DNA of 64,000 nucleotides from Riemerella anatipestifer_E (GCF_009932355.1 NZ_LEKU01000022.1:1-64000); one strand, 5' to 3'. Shown: positions 16,791 through 26,007, counted from the stretch's first letter. Notes: generated from the letters alone by a model not told the origin. Numbers and translations are program-made.

Positions 16791-18298
16791 TAACCTACGA
16801 CGCCAATGGTAATATGATTAGCCTACTAGATAAGAAAATAAGAAGAATTACTTATAATATTTTAAATCTACCTAAGGCAGTGGATATGATGAATCCCTCA
16901 ACGGGACGCTTGGCACTTGAATATGGACATTATATAAGCTATGGATATAGAGCCGATGGAGCTAAAATAGGTAAGGTTTTAAATTATAGTAGTGAGTATG
17001 TAGGTGGTAGTTACTCAGAAAAATGGGATTATTTAGACGGTTTTCAATATCGTTTTTTTAAATATTTAGGCACTAGAGAAGAACCTATTTTAGAGATAGA
17101 TTTAGAAACAGGACAAACGATAAAGAAAACTAAAGGTGAGTTTGTATTGCAGTTTTTCCCAACCTCTGAGGGGTATTATGATTATCTCCATAAGCGTTAT
17201 GTGTATCATTACACAGACCATTTGGGTAATGTGAGGTTGTCTTATTACAAAGGTTCTAATAATTTGGTAATAGACAAAGAGTCTAATTATTACCCCTTTG
17301 GATTAGAGCATACAGGGTATAATGGTTTGTTGGGTAACCAGAGTTATAGTTACAAGTACAACAGCAAAGAACTCCAAACAGAGATAGGCATGTACGATTA
17401 CGGCGCAAGGTTCTATATGCCAGATCTAGGCAGATGGGGTGTTGTGGATGGATTAAGTGAAGGAAGACCAAATATGTCTCCTTATCGTTTTAGTTTCAAT
17501 AACCCTGTAAATTCAATAGATGCAACGGGTCTTTGGGAGGATTGGGTTTATAACTATGATAGAAACGAGATATATTGGAATGATAATGCAACGAGCCAAG
17601 CAACAGCTGGAGTGAATGAGACTTATCTTGGTAAATCTGGAACATATACAGCGGAAGACGGCTCTACAACTGCATTGTATTCTGATAGGTCTCATGTCAA
17701 TAATTCTTTGCTTGGAGGACTGGGAATAATGAACAATCTAGATCCTTTAATACAAGCGGGAGAAAATGGACCCTACCAAAGTATTCTAGCTTTTGGTACT
17801 TCTGGGGACGGCTCTTATATCAGAGAAACACCGTCTTTGAATTCTCTAGAAGGAGCAATGAGTAGTCCATCAGGACAATTGGCAGTTGCAGGATTATATG
17901 GGTTACAAGGAGGGCTTATGGGAATTGGTGCAGAATTAGTCCTGTCAAAAATTGGTTTAGCAACTAAACCATCTCTATCTACAATTGGTTCTATTGCAGG
18001 TGATGGTTTGGGTAGTTTAGGAGTACAAACTTCTTTTTCATCAGGAGGAGTTAGTATGGGACAAGCCATAGAAATGGTACCGTCAAACTTTTCTTATATA
18101 GGTGGATTAAATAAAGGTGATGGATTTAAGTTTGCGGATCCTGCAACGAGAGGAAGTAATCAAATTTTAATAGAATTTGGTAATCCTGCTTCAAGAGATG
18201 TTTTACACAGAGGACCATACATAAAAGTTAATCAAGGTGGTTCTTATATAGAGAGAGTTCCATTACAAGGTAACCCAGTTCTAAATATAGGAAGATGA
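16742..18298 (+). CDS. Orphan Rhs tip 1: core fragment plus uncharacterised toxin domain
   Basis: Open for 518 codons from a TTG at 16742; the first in-frame ATG is 16814. No signal peptide. Residues 18-240 are Rhs core nearly matching the master gene (TYDANGNM, YYDYLHKRYVYHYTDHLGN, YYPFGLEHTGYNGLLG, LGRWGVVD). The tip begins after NSIDATG and ends with KGDGFKFADPATRG ... GPYIKVNQGGSYIERVP, preceded by a Gly-rich possibly membrane-active stretch (GLYGLQGGLMGIGAELVL). I do not recognise the toxin family with certainty. It cannot be secreted by itself and probably serves as a donor for recombination into the master gene. Confidence 0.75.
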   Translation: MVRPIREKESEIYSNTITYDANGNMISLLDKKIRRITYNILNLPKAVDMMNPSTGRLALEYGHYISYGYRADGAKIGKVLNYSSEYVGGSYSEKWDYLDGFQYRFFKYLGTREEPILEIDLETGQTIKKTKGEFVLQFFPTSEGYYDYLHKRYVYHYTDHLGNVRLSYYKGSNNLVIDKESNYYPFGLEHTGYNGLLGNQSYSYKYNSKELQTEIGMYDYGARFYMPDLGRWGVVDGLSEGRPNMSPYRFSFNNPVNSIDATGLWEDWVYNYDRNEIYWNDNATSQATAGVNETYLGKSGTYTAEDGSTTALYSDRSHVNNSLLGGLGIMNNLDPLIQAGENGPYQSILAFGTSGDGSYIRETPSLNSLEGAMSSPSGQLAVAGLYGLQGGLMGIGAELVLSKIGLATKPSLSTIGSIAGDGLGSLGVQTSFSSGGVSMGQAIEMVPSNFSYIGGLNKGDGFKFADPATRGSNQILIEFGNPASRDVLHRGPYIKVNQGGSYIERVPLQGNPVLNIGR

Positions 18299-18678
18299 TG
18301 GATATAGAAAGAAGAATATTCAAAAATGTATTATGGGATACAATAGAAGATTATACTAAGTTATTACATCTTTTGCCTAGTATATATAACGATATTAGTG
18401 AACAATATGATTCTGACTTAAAAGTAGCAAAAAAGATATTATTATTTTTTGTAGAAAATAATTATGTTGCTTTGTTCTATGAGGATTGGAGATATCCCAA
18501 TAATTATTTTGAAGTTCCGAAGGATAAATCGTTAAAATTATTGATAGAAAACTCATCTTGGGAAGTACCTACCCAAAATGATTTATGGATTACCGTAAGT
18601 GCTACTCCAAAGGGAAAAGAATTATATTATAGTGATAGAGTAATGGATGAAAGCTTTAAAGTTCCTCAATTATTTTAA
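18295..18678 (+). CDS. Putative immunity protein of orphan tip 1
   Basis: 127 residues, soluble, acidic, with no signal peptide; the start overlaps the toxin stop in ATGA. It has no motif that I recognise; aromatic-rich stretches (FYEDWRYPNNYFEVP) are typical of immunity proteins. Because it lacks a signal peptide, the partner toxin should act in the cytoplasm. Confidence 0.6.
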   Translation: MMDIERRIFKNVLWDTIEDYTKLLHLLPSIYNDISEQYDSDLKVAKKILLFFVENNYVALFYEDWRYPNNYFEVPKDKSLKLLIENSSWEVPTQNDLWITVSATPKGKELYYSDRVMDESFKVPQLF

Positions 18679-18720
18679 ATGTGGAAAGAGTAATATATTT
18701 TTGTGTATTAGAGTTAGACT

Positions 18721-18985
18721 TATATCTTGTTTGTTGCATCGGTCTTGCGTAAAATTTCCATCTCGATAGAAATTTTACTCCATCTAGGAGGAAAAAGTTT
18801 GGAACGGAGAAGAAATTTTGTTAGCTTTGGATAGTAATAATTTTTTAATTGTAATATTTTGAAATACAATTTTTTACAAATAGAGAAACTCGGAGATGCG
18901 GAAGCCTCAAAGAAGTGGTATGCCCAATAAGAGAAAAAGAATCTGAAATCTACAGAATACGATAACCTACGACGCCAATGGTAAT
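18721..18985 (+). repeat. Inter-cassette linker, copy B
   Basis: Repeat of linker A with the terminator arm deleted (ccatctcgatagaaatttta, then ctccatctagg) and a one-base deletion close to the Rhs junction: ctacagaatacgataacc against ctatagtaatacgataacc in copy A. That deletion breaks the upstream reading frame, leaving the ATG at 18986 as the first usable start of orphan tip 2. Confidence 0.8.
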
Positions 18986-20359
18986 ATGACTAGCTTGCTA
19001 GATAAGAAAATAAGCCGAATAGGCTACAATACGCTTAACTTGCCTAACCAAGTGCAGTCCGCAGTAGGGAACTTATCTTATACCTATAGAGCAGATGGGG
19101 TCAAAGTTAGCCAACAGAGGACTATATCTAATGGATTTATCCGTAAAGACTATATAGATGGCTTTCATCATGAGACCAAAGAGGAGACTATGTATATAGG
19201 GATTCCTGTAGAGCCACAAGAACCTATATTATTAGGGGATAGTTTTGAGAAAAAGCCTACACCACCTTCTTATGGCACCCAAACGAATATTACGCAGCGT
19301 CTATTGTTTTTCCCAACAGCTGAGGGGTATTATGATTATCTCCATAAGCGTTATGTGTATCATTATACAGACCATTTGGGAAATGTGAGGTTGTCTTATT
19401 ATAGAAGTAGCAATGGTAATCTTACTATAGACAAAGAGTCTAATTATTATCCATTTGGATTAGAGCATACAGGGTATAATGGTTTGTTGGGTAACCAGAG
19501 TTATAATTACAAGTACAACGGCAAAGAACTCCAAACCGAGATAGGCATGTACGATTACGGTGCAAGGTTCTATATGCCAGACCTAGGCAGATGGGGTGTT
19601 GTGGATCCTTTGGCAGAGAAGATGCGTCGCCATAGTCCTTATAATTATACATTTAATAATCCAATTAGGTTTATAGACCCAGATGGAGCAGCACCTGAAG
19701 ATCCACCTTCTTGGTGGAGAACAACAAAATTTGTACTGCGAAATCCAATCATTGCTCAAAATATTGGATATTATGAGAAAGGTTCTCAAAATATTTCTAC
19801 AAATGCTCAAAGATTTGCAGGAAGGCTTGGTTTTACACCTGACAATCAAATCGCAGTTGAAGGTAATGCTGTAAATGCCTTTAGGCACGTATTGTGGCAA
19901 TCTCAGATAACAGCTCAATATGGTGCAGGTATAGCAAAGCAAGCAGGTGATGCACACGAAGAAAATCCAAATGCAGCAACAGGCAGTAACTTTAAAACTA
20001 CTTTTAGCACATTATTAGCAGCTGATGAAACAATTGATTTGATGAATAACGTAATTGGTAGGGCTATAGGTAATGCAACAAAGGGAAAAGATATGCAATT
20101 TAGGGCATTAGTTACATTAGAATATTTTAAAGAAAACGGTTTATGGACAGCAACACCTATAACAAATGATAAGGGTAAAATAGCAGGCTATACTATTGGA
20201 CAAACCAAGTTAACACAAGAGCAGTACGACAATGCTAAAAAAATAATAGGTGGCTTGAATGCAAATGGACGTACAGCCGATGAACAAAAAATATACGATA
20301 ATAAAATTAAAAAAGCACAAGAAAATATGAAGAGTATGGCAGAAGGTGCAGGATATTAA
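18986..20359 (+). CDS. Orphan Rhs tip 2: core fragment plus DUF6973-like toxin
   Basis: 457 residues from an ATG that corresponds to an internal Met of the master Rhs (NMTSLLDKKISRIGYN). Core landmarks continue to RFIDPDG near residue 231. The tip contains EGNAVNAFRHVLWQSQIT and AGDAHEENPNAATGSN, which resembles the DUF6973 type of Bacteroidetes Rhs tips (conserved Asn, His and an Asp-Ala-His triad); activity is unknown. No signal peptide. The cognate antidote is a lipoprotein, so the toxin probably acts in or from the periplasm. Confidence 0.75.
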   Translation: MTSLLDKKISRIGYNTLNLPNQVQSAVGNLSYTYRADGVKVSQQRTISNGFIRKDYIDGFHHETKEETMYIGIPVEPQEPILLGDSFEKKPTPPSYGTQTNITQRLLFFPTAEGYYDYLHKRYVYHYTDHLGNVRLSYYRSSNGNLTIDKESNYYPFGLEHTGYNGLLGNQSYNYKYNGKELQTEIGMYDYGARFYMPDLGRWGVVDPLAEKMRRHSPYNYTFNNPIRFIDPDGAAPEDPPSWWRTTKFVLRNPIIAQNIGYYEKGSQNISTNAQRFAGRLGFTPDNQIAVEGNAVNAFRHVLWQSQITAQYGAGIAKQAGDAHEENPNAATGSNFKTTFSTLLAADETIDLMNNVIGRAIGNATKGKDMQFRALVTLEYFKENGLWTATPITNDKGKIAGYTIGQTKLTQEQYDNAKKIIGGLNANGRTADEQKIYDNKIKKAQENMKSMAEGAGY

Positions 20360-20370
20360 AATCATAAGAA

Positions 20371-20829
20371 ATGAGAAAGTATTTATTAATATGCAGTAGT
20401 TTATTATTATTTTTCAGTTGCTCTAAATATAAAAAGTCAGAGTTTGAAAAAGGAATTGAACTGAAATATGAATCTGTCTGCAAGGGTTCTGATAGTTGTA
20501 CTATAAACATTAAAGAAACCACTTCTTTTAGTTGGGATAAAATGTTTGTCTTTAAAACTTCTGCAAGCCTTGAAATCATAAATGAAGCATTAGGGTTTGC
20601 TTATCCGTATTATGAAGATGTTGCAGAAAGAGTAATATTTGTAAAGAATAATAAAGTTGTATACCACGATGATTATTACCCAACTTTCGATGACGATGTA
20701 TATACTTCATTAGTCTTTGATTTATCAAATGGACTAACTTTCAAATCATTTAGTCCAGATAGTGCAATATTCAAAATTGAGAAAAAGGAAGTAGAAAACA
20801 AGCAAACTTATTTTGTTTTAAGTCAATAA
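20371..20829 (+). CDS. Lipoprotein immunity candidate of orphan tip 2
   Basis: 152 residues. The N-terminus MRKYLLICSSLLLFFSCSKY is a lipoprotein signal with lipobox FFSC, so the mature protein starts with a lipidated Cys at the envelope. The rest is beta-strand-rich with no family that I recognise. It starts 11 bases after the toxin stop. Immunity role is inferred from position. Confidence 0.65.
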   Translation: MRKYLLICSSLLLFFSCSKYKKSEFEKGIELKYESVCKGSDSCTINIKETTSFSWDKMFVFKTSASLEIINEALGFAYPYYEDVAERVIFVKNNKVVYHDDYYPTFDDDVYTSLVFDLSNGLTFKSFSPDSAIFKIEKKEVENKQTYFVLSQ

Positions 20830-20860
20830 GAAAATTGGTCGTGTCGTGTCGTTTATGAGA

Positions 20861-21010
20861 GTTACTGATGCTAAAATAAACTAAAAAATGTACTATCAAA
20901 CTGTCATAAAAAGGAGAAATAAGTTTCGGGGTTTCTTTAGACCTACGACGGAGACACGACGGAGCGATGACGGAACGGTACATAATAAAAAAAGACTGTC
21001 AGAGTGGCAG
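20861..21010 (+). repeat. Second type of inter-cassette linker, copy E1
   Basis: About 150 bases also found at 22617-22772 (E2) with few differences: gatgctaaaataaa, caaactgtcataaaaa, gaaataagtttcggggtttc and gacggaacggtacataataa are shared. It carries an ATG and stays open into the Rhs core, adding about 42 foreign residues at the front of orphan tips 3 and 4. It is unrelated to linkers A-D. Confidence 0.85.
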
Positions 21011-22072
21011 TTTCTCCCAACCTCTGAGGGGTATTATGATTATCTGCATAAGCGTTATGTGTATTATTACACAGACCATTTGGGAAATGTGAGATTGTCT
21101 TATTACAGAAGTAACAATGGTAATCTTACTATAGACAAAGAGTCTAATTATTATCCATTTGGTTTAGAGCATACAGGGTATAATGGTTTGTTGGGTAACC
21201 AGAGTTATAATTACAAGTACAACGGCAAAGAACTCCAAACCGAGATAGGCATGTACGATTACGGTGCAAGGTTCTATATGCCAGACTTAGGCAGATGGGG
21301 TGTTGTAGATCCGTTAGCAGAGGAGACTATGGAGCTATATTCTTATGTGAAGAATAACCCTATCATGCTTATAGATCCAACAGGAATGGAAGCGGAAGAT
21401 CCAGAAGACCCTCCAAAAAAATCAAAGTATATAGGACAGATTTATAAAGATGGTACGGGTACCTTTGTAGGAGGAAAGGATGGCTCTTGGAATGCAACAA
21501 GAAATGATGGTTCTAAAGAAACTATAATACCAGAGGTGATTATTACAAAAAGTAATTCGGGCGATTTTGTTAAGAATACTTTGGATAAAGTAGGAAATGT
21601 AAATGATGTTATTGATAATACAGGAAGCTCATTACAAGCTAATTCTGGATTAACCAGATTAGGATCAAATCGGAAATTATATTTTGAAACGTTAAATGGA
21701 GGTGTGTTTAAAGGTAATCAATATGTGTCTACTATATCCGTTGCTAAATATGGTTCAAAAATGACTAGAATAACTGGTCCTATAGGACATACTATAAGTG
21801 TAGGGCAAATAGGCTATGGTATTTATAAAGATGGAGGGGATTTTGGTAATAATGCTAAAATTGCTACTGGAGGTGTTGCTGGAGGAACTATAGGCGGTAT
21901 TGGAGGTGCTTGGGGAGGAGCAAAGTTTTTTGGAGCTATAGGACTATTTATAGGAGGACCTCCAGGAGGTGCTATAGGAGGTGTTTTAGGTGGAATAGTT
22001 GGAGGAGTTGCTGGAGGATATTATGGTGGAGAATATGGAGAACAACTTACGAAAGAGTATATTAAAAAATAA
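20888..22072 (+). CDS. Orphan Rhs tip 3: core fragment plus glycine-zipper pore-forming toxin
   Basis: 394 residues. Residues 1-42 come from linker E1; residues 43-165 are Rhs core up to MLIDPTG. The tip ends with a long Gly/Ala/Ile stretch (about residues 325-385) made of GxxxG units such as GGTIGGIGGAWGGAKFFGAIG and GGVLGGIVGGVAGG, a glycine zipper that probably inserts into membranes. The adjacent antidote is a multi-pass membrane protein, as for pore-forming colicins. No signal peptide, so it depends on recombination for delivery. Confidence 0.75.
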   Translation: MYYQTVIKRRNKFRGFFRPTTETRRSDDGTVHNKKRLSEWQFLPTSEGYYDYLHKRYVYYYTDHLGNVRLSYYRSNNGNLTIDKESNYYPFGLEHTGYNGLLGNQSYNYKYNGKELQTEIGMYDYGARFYMPDLGRWGVVDPLAEETMELYSYVKNNPIMLIDPTGMEAEDPEDPPKKSKYIGQIYKDGTGTFVGGKDGSWNATRNDGSKETIIPEVIITKSNSGDFVKNTLDKVGNVNDVIDNTGSSLQANSGLTRLGSNRKLYFETLNGGVFKGNQYVSTISVAKYGSKMTRITGPIGHTISVGQIGYGIYKDGGDFGNNAKIATGGVAGGTIGGIGGAWGGAKFFGAIGLFIGGPPGGAIGGVLGGIVGGVAGGYYGGEYGEQLTKEYIKK

Positions 22073-22078
22073 ATTATT

Positions 22079-22621
22079 ATGGAAAGATTTTGGAATTATA
22101 TACATGTCAGTGTTTTTAAGTTTGCTATCTCATTTTTCAATTTGTTTTCGAAAATAGATCCGATTAATCTTATATTAAGAATACCTTTTATAGTTAGAGC
22201 ATACGAGAAAAGAGGAATAAAAAATCCAAGTAAACAGATTGATAATATTATTTTCAGAGACAAGGAGGCGGGTTGGATAGTTACGTGGGCTGGTATTCAA
22301 ATGGGAGGATTGTTGGTTTTGATAGAATATAGTTTGTTTAATTTTTTACAGGCTATTTTAGGTAGAATGTTAATACAATATATTTGGGAGAATATTGTTT
22401 ACAAGTTATTATTTGTGTTTGGATCTTTAGTTATTCCGGGCATAATTAATTATTATTCTTTATGGAAAAATGAGAAATATCTTGATTATTTTAAAAAATT
22501 TGAAAAAGAATCGAGGTCTACTAGAATTAAATGGTTTTTAATTAGCATAGTTGTAATTGTAGGAATTTTATTATTGTTAATATTTAGCTTTTGGCTTTTA
22601 TCGGTCGTGTATCAAAGTTAG
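22079..22621 (+). CDS. Membrane immunity protein of orphan tip 3
   Basis: 180 residues with about three or four membrane segments: around residues 67-90 (GIQMGGLLVLIEYSLFNFL), 105-125 (YKLLFVFGSLVIPGIINYY) and 150-175 (WFLISIVVIVGILLLLIFSF), with an amphipathic N-terminal segment. It begins 6 bases after the toxin stop. An inner-membrane antidote suits a glycine-zipper pore former. Confidence 0.7.
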   Translation: MERFWNYIHVSVFKFAISFFNLFSKIDPINLILRIPFIVRAYEKRGIKNPSKQIDNIIFRDKEAGWIVTWAGIQMGGLLVLIEYSLFNFLQAILGRMLIQYIWENIVYKLLFVFGSLVIPGIINYYSLWKNEKYLDYFKKFEKESRSTRIKWFLISIVVIVGILLLLIFSFWLLSVVYQS

Positions 22622-22772
22622 TGATGCTAAAATAAATTAAAAAATGCACTGTCAAACTGTCATAAAAATGAGAAATAAGTTTCGGGGTTTCGTCGTATCT
22701 ACGACGCAGACACGACGGAGCGATGACGGAACGGTACATAATAAAAAAAGACTGTCAGAGTGGCAGTTTCTC
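22617..22772 (+). repeat. Second type of inter-cassette linker, copy E2
   Basis: Near-identical to E1 at 20861-21010. It starts in the last codons of the immunity gene and runs into the Rhs core at the codons for FLPTSEGYYDYL. Confidence 0.85.
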
Positions 22773-23771
22773 CCAACTTCTGAGGGGTATTATGATTATC
22801 TCCATAAGCGTTATGTGTATCATTATACAGACCATTTGGGAAATGTGAGGTTGTCTTATTACAAAGGTTCTAATAATTTGGTAATAGACAAAGAATCTAA
22901 TTATTATCCATTTGGCTTAGAGCATACAGGGTATAATGGTTTGTTGGGTAACCAAAGTTATAAGTACACTTTCCAAGGGCAAGAGAGGCAGGATGAGACA
23001 GGTTGGCTTAGTTTTAAGTGGAGAAATTACCTGTCTGATATGGGAAGATTTTTTAATATAGATCCTCTTTCTGAAAAATATGCGTATCAATCTCATTATA
23101 ATTTTTCAGAAAACAGAGTTGTTAATGCAAGAGAACTTGAAGGATTGGAAGCTATTCCAGCAGATAATTTCAAAAAATCAGATCAAATGCTGGTTATTTC
23201 TGCTATTGGTCGTGCTGATGGAATCTATGGGGATGGGATTAAAGATGGGAAAACGCTTTATAGTAATTTGCCATCTCATTTAAAAAACGATGATGGTCTT
23301 GCCTTTATAGGTTCTAAGTATCAAGTAAACGGTCGTGTAATCACTTATGCTGGCTCGGATACTGGGATTACAGCTCATCATATCGCACAAACAATTGTTA
23401 ATTATCGTTCTGTTAATCCAGAAGGTAAAGTCGCTTTAATTGGTCATAGTTTAGGAGGAAAAGATGTTTTAGTAGCTTCCAATTTGTTGTCTAATAATTC
23501 GGAGGTAAATAATCAGGTAAATTTGGTTATGGCATTAGAAGCGGCTTCAATTGATGGTAGAGGAAGTGCATTTTCTTTGAAATTGAATGGGAATGCACAA
23601 AATATAATTAACATTAATTCCTATAATTCTTCAATGAAAAATGGAGGTGGATTAACTACTAATTCTTTTCAAAATTCGACAACGATAAACCTTCCGCAGG
23701 GAACAGATCATACAAATATGGATAACTCGTTTGGCTCCGTATATTGCCCCTATTTTAAATTATATGAATAA
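22644..23771 (+). CDS. Orphan Rhs tip 4: lipase-like (alpha/beta-hydrolase) toxin, probably frameshifted
   Basis: 375 residues to the first stop. Linker E2 supplies the first 42 residues, then Rhs core to GLLGNQSYKYTFQGQ, where the core switches to a different subtype (RQDETGWLSFKWRNYLSDMGRF). The tip has the lipase nucleophile elbow G267-H-S269-L-G-G preceded by a beta strand (KVALI), so it is probably a phospholipase or lipase. Near 23740 the frame appears broken: the +1 frame stays open for 46 codons to 23880 and reads like a natural continuation. The toxin is therefore probably inactive or altered at its C-terminus, while the immunity gene remains intact. Confidence 0.75.
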   Translation: MHCQTVIKMRNKFRGFVVSTTQTRRSDDGTVHNKKRLSEWQFLPTSEGYYDYLHKRYVYHYTDHLGNVRLSYYKGSNNLVIDKESNYYPFGLEHTGYNGLLGNQSYKYTFQGQERQDETGWLSFKWRNYLSDMGRFFNIDPLSEKYAYQSHYNFSENRVVNARELEGLEAIPADNFKKSDQMLVISAIGRADGIYGDGIKDGKTLYSNLPSHLKNDDGLAFIGSKYQVNGRVITYAGSDTGITAHHIAQTIVNYRSVNPEGKVALIGHSLGGKDVLVASNLLSNNSEVNNQVNLVMALEAASIDGRGSAFSLKLNGNAQNIININSYNSSMKNGGGLTTNSFQNSTTINLPQGTDHTNMDNSFGSVYCPYFKLYE

Positions 23772-23880
23772 GGGAATGAATCCTGTTGACTTGATAAATA
23801 ATATCAATTTCAATGGGATGAGAATTTTAAACAATGGTGATTTGGATCCTAATAAGAAAAAAGGAACATCGGGCTCTTAA
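23740..23880 (+). pseudogene. Displaced C-terminal tail of the lipase-like toxin
   Basis: 46 codons and a stop in the +1 frame relative to tip 4 (YIAPILNYMNKGMNP ... NNGDLDPNKKKGTSGS). It joins naturally after SFGSV if two bases are restored in the tatatt tract at about 23740, which suggests loss of a TA unit. It ends 10 bases before the ATG of the immunity gene, the same spacing seen in sister cassettes. Confidence 0.6.
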
Positions 23881-23890
23881 ATTTATTATT

Positions 23891-24310
23891 ATGTTACATA
23901 GAATGATATTACCTATTGCTATTTTAATTTCTTTCTTGTCAATTGGGATAAGTTATAATAATTCTCCAACACACAGTATTTTTATTTTTTTAGTTAAAAC
24001 TATCGAAAATAATTTATTGAATGGTTTTTTCATTAATTTTAAAGACTATCCAATGGATTTCAGTTTGATAATAATAGAGATATTTTTAGTTTTCTCATTC
24101 TTTATTTATTCAGTTATATTAAATGGAAAAAAAATAAAAATAATGTCAGTAATCCTTTTAATGATTGTATGGTTGAAAAATTTTATTTTGTTAGATTTTG
24201 TTATAGATCAAAATAAATATTTTTTTTCATCAATTCCTTTTATAATATTGTCTTTATATTATTTGGTTCTGATGATTTTAAAAAAGGAGATTAGAAAAAA
24301 TGATTCATGA
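23891..24310 (+). CDS. Membrane immunity protein of orphan tip 4
   Basis: 139 residues from the ATG at 23891; the reading frame opens earlier at 23834 but that part overlaps the toxin tail. Four hydrophobic segments are visible (PIAILISFLSIGI, LIIIEIFLVFSFFIYSVIL, IMSVILLMIVWLKNFILLD, FIILSLYYLVLMILK), so it is an inner-membrane protein. A membrane antidote fits a toxin that attacks phospholipids. The last bases overlap the start of orphan tip 5. Confidence 0.65.
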   Translation: MLHRMILPIAILISFLSIGISYNNSPTHSIFIFLVKTIENNLLNGFFINFKDYPMDFSLIIIEIFLVFSFFIYSVILNGKKIKIMSVILLMIVWLKNFILLDFVIDQNKYFFSSIPFIILSLYYLVLMILKKEIRKNDS

Positions 24311-25328
24311 TAAAAAATATAGAAAGGAAATTATATACAAAGAGTCTAATTATTATCCCTTTGGATTAGAGCATACAGGGTATAATGGTTTGTTGGGTAA
24401 CCAGAGTTATAATTACAAGTACAACGGCAAAGAACTCCAAACCGAGATAAGCATGTACGACTACGGAGCAAGGTTCTATATGCCTGATATCGCTCGCTTC
24501 GGAACTCAAGACGCTTTAGGAGAGATGTATTATAGTCATAGCCCTTATGGTTATGTTGCAAATAATCCGATTCGATTTATCGATCCTACGGGAATGTGGA
24601 TTGATATAAAAGATGGAGATAATACATATCGCTATAACAACGGAAAACTTTATTCTCAAAATGCAGAAACAAAAAAATGGGATATAGAAGTAACTGTAAC
24701 AGGAGATAGTTATGCAGGTCAAATATTATCTGCCCTTAATTCAATTACAGGAGGGGATAAAGATTCTTTTGGAAGTATATTTTTAGGACTTTTTGCAAAT
24801 GATAACATTAATACAACTATACAATCTAGCGAAGGAACAAATTTTGAGGGCAAAAATGGAGCATTTACGGATGGCTCTGGAATTGTAACTGCTTTTAACC
24901 AGGAAGTTAAACCTTATACATCAATGTTTGGGGAAAAAAGCAAACAAACTCAAAGTCCATTCCATGTAACATTATTTCACGAGATTGGACATTCATTTTT
25001 AAATCAAACATTTTCACGCTCAGAACTTGGAAAGTCTTGGGTGGATGGTATAAAAAATGGACTTCCTAAAGATATATCTCAGGCTGAAATAGCAGCATCA
25101 TATATGGAGAATCTACTTCGTTCCGAACAGGGTTTGCCTATTCGAACAAGTTATAGCCCAGATGCACAAAGTGCTAGTACTTTGGTTGATATCAAAAGTA
25201 TTAAATGGCAACCTACCGTACGAAGTACAGGACCTGATAATTTTAAGATCAATTTAAATACCCGAGTATTTACAATGCCAAATCAAGTTCAAGTGATATA
25301 TAACAAAATAATGAATAGTAAAAAATAA
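24300..25328 (+). CDS. Orphan Rhs tip 5: zinc metallopeptidase toxin
   Basis: 342 residues. The first 12 residues are unrelated; then Rhs core starts abruptly at KESNYYPFGLEHTG and ends at RFIDPTG. The tip carries an HExxH zinc motif, H227-E228-I-G-H231 (LFHEIGHSFL), with a downstream Glu-containing helix (QAEIAASYMENLL), resembling the M91/NleD-type metallopeptidase domains in polymorphic toxins. Its antidote is a lipoprotein, pointing to a periplasmic target. No signal peptide on this copy. Confidence 0.78.
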   Translation: MIHDKKYRKEIIYKESNYYPFGLEHTGYNGLLGNQSYNYKYNGKELQTEISMYDYGARFYMPDIARFGTQDALGEMYYSHSPYGYVANNPIRFIDPTGMWIDIKDGDNTYRYNNGKLYSQNAETKKWDIEVTVTGDSYAGQILSALNSITGGDKDSFGSIFLGLFANDNINTTIQSSEGTNFEGKNGAFTDGSGIVTAFNQEVKPYTSMFGEKSKQTQSPFHVTLFHEIGHSFLNQTFSRSELGKSWVDGIKNGLPKDISQAEIAASYMENLLRSEQGLPIRTSYSPDAQSASTLVDIKSIKWQPTVRSTGPDNFKINLNTRVFTMPNQVQVIYNKIMNSKK

Positions 25329-25332
25329 GGAA

Positions 25333-25839
25333 ATGAAAAAATGTATTTATTTATTACTCTTATCATTGTGTTTTAATTGTAATCCTTTGTATGAAGAGTA
25401 TAAGAATTTAAATAAAGAAATATCTAAAAGTAAATTGTATAAAGAGCAACTTAAAATTTTAAGACCTATTCTTTCAAAGCAGAAAAAACCTGTTATCTTA
25501 ATAATTAATTGGAAAAAGAATATTTTGAAAAAAGATGGCTCTTTATATTATTCGGCTTTGTTATATGACTCTTCAAACAAAAAAATAGGGCTATTTAGGA
25601 CTACAGAAAAAAAACCAGAAGTAGTAATTGCTACAGAGGATTTATCTGATAACCATTTTAAAGAACTTTTACATATATTGGATAATTACCTTAATGGTAA
25701 TGAAGCATATTTGCTATCTCTTCAAGATTCTTTCAGTTGTTCTGAGAGCACTCCGTATTATATTTATGATTTTATAAAAAATAAGAAACTTGAGATAAAT
25801 TCCTTCTTTTTTAATAAAGATGGTAAAATAATACAATAA
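25333..25839 (+). CDS. Lipoprotein immunity candidate of orphan tip 5
   Basis: 168 residues with a lipoprotein signal (MKKCIYLLLLSLCFNCN). The mature part is Lys-rich with alternating strands and helices and no known family. It starts 4 bases after the toxin stop. Confidence 0.65.
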   Translation: MKKCIYLLLLSLCFNCNPLYEEYKNLNKEISKSKLYKEQLKILRPILSKQKKPVILIINWKKNILKKDGSLYYSALLYDSSNKKIGLFRTTEKKPEVVIATEDLSDNHFKELLHILDNYLNGNEAYLLSLQDSFSCSESTPYYIYDFIKNKKLEINSFFFNKDGKIIQ

Positions 25840-25921
25840 AACAAATGCAAAATTGCAAAGTCTCTCTACTTCGTAGCAGATAGATAAAAGGAACCCTCTC
25901 AAAGCGAGGTTTTTATTGAGC

Positions 25922-26007
25922 TATATTTTTATTAAAGAAATCTTTAAATTTTTTGGTGATGCTTATCTCTTGTTTGTTACATCGGTCTTGCGTAAAATTT
26001 CCATCTT
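25922..26007 (+). repeat. Inter-cassette linker, copy C (left half only)
   Basis: Matches the left 80-90 bases of linker A (tttttattaaagaaatcttt ... catcggtcttgcgtaaaatt) and then switches abruptly, at about 26008, to a 116-base block found inside orphan tip 4. The missing right half of the linker occurs separately as copy D. Confidence 0.8.
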
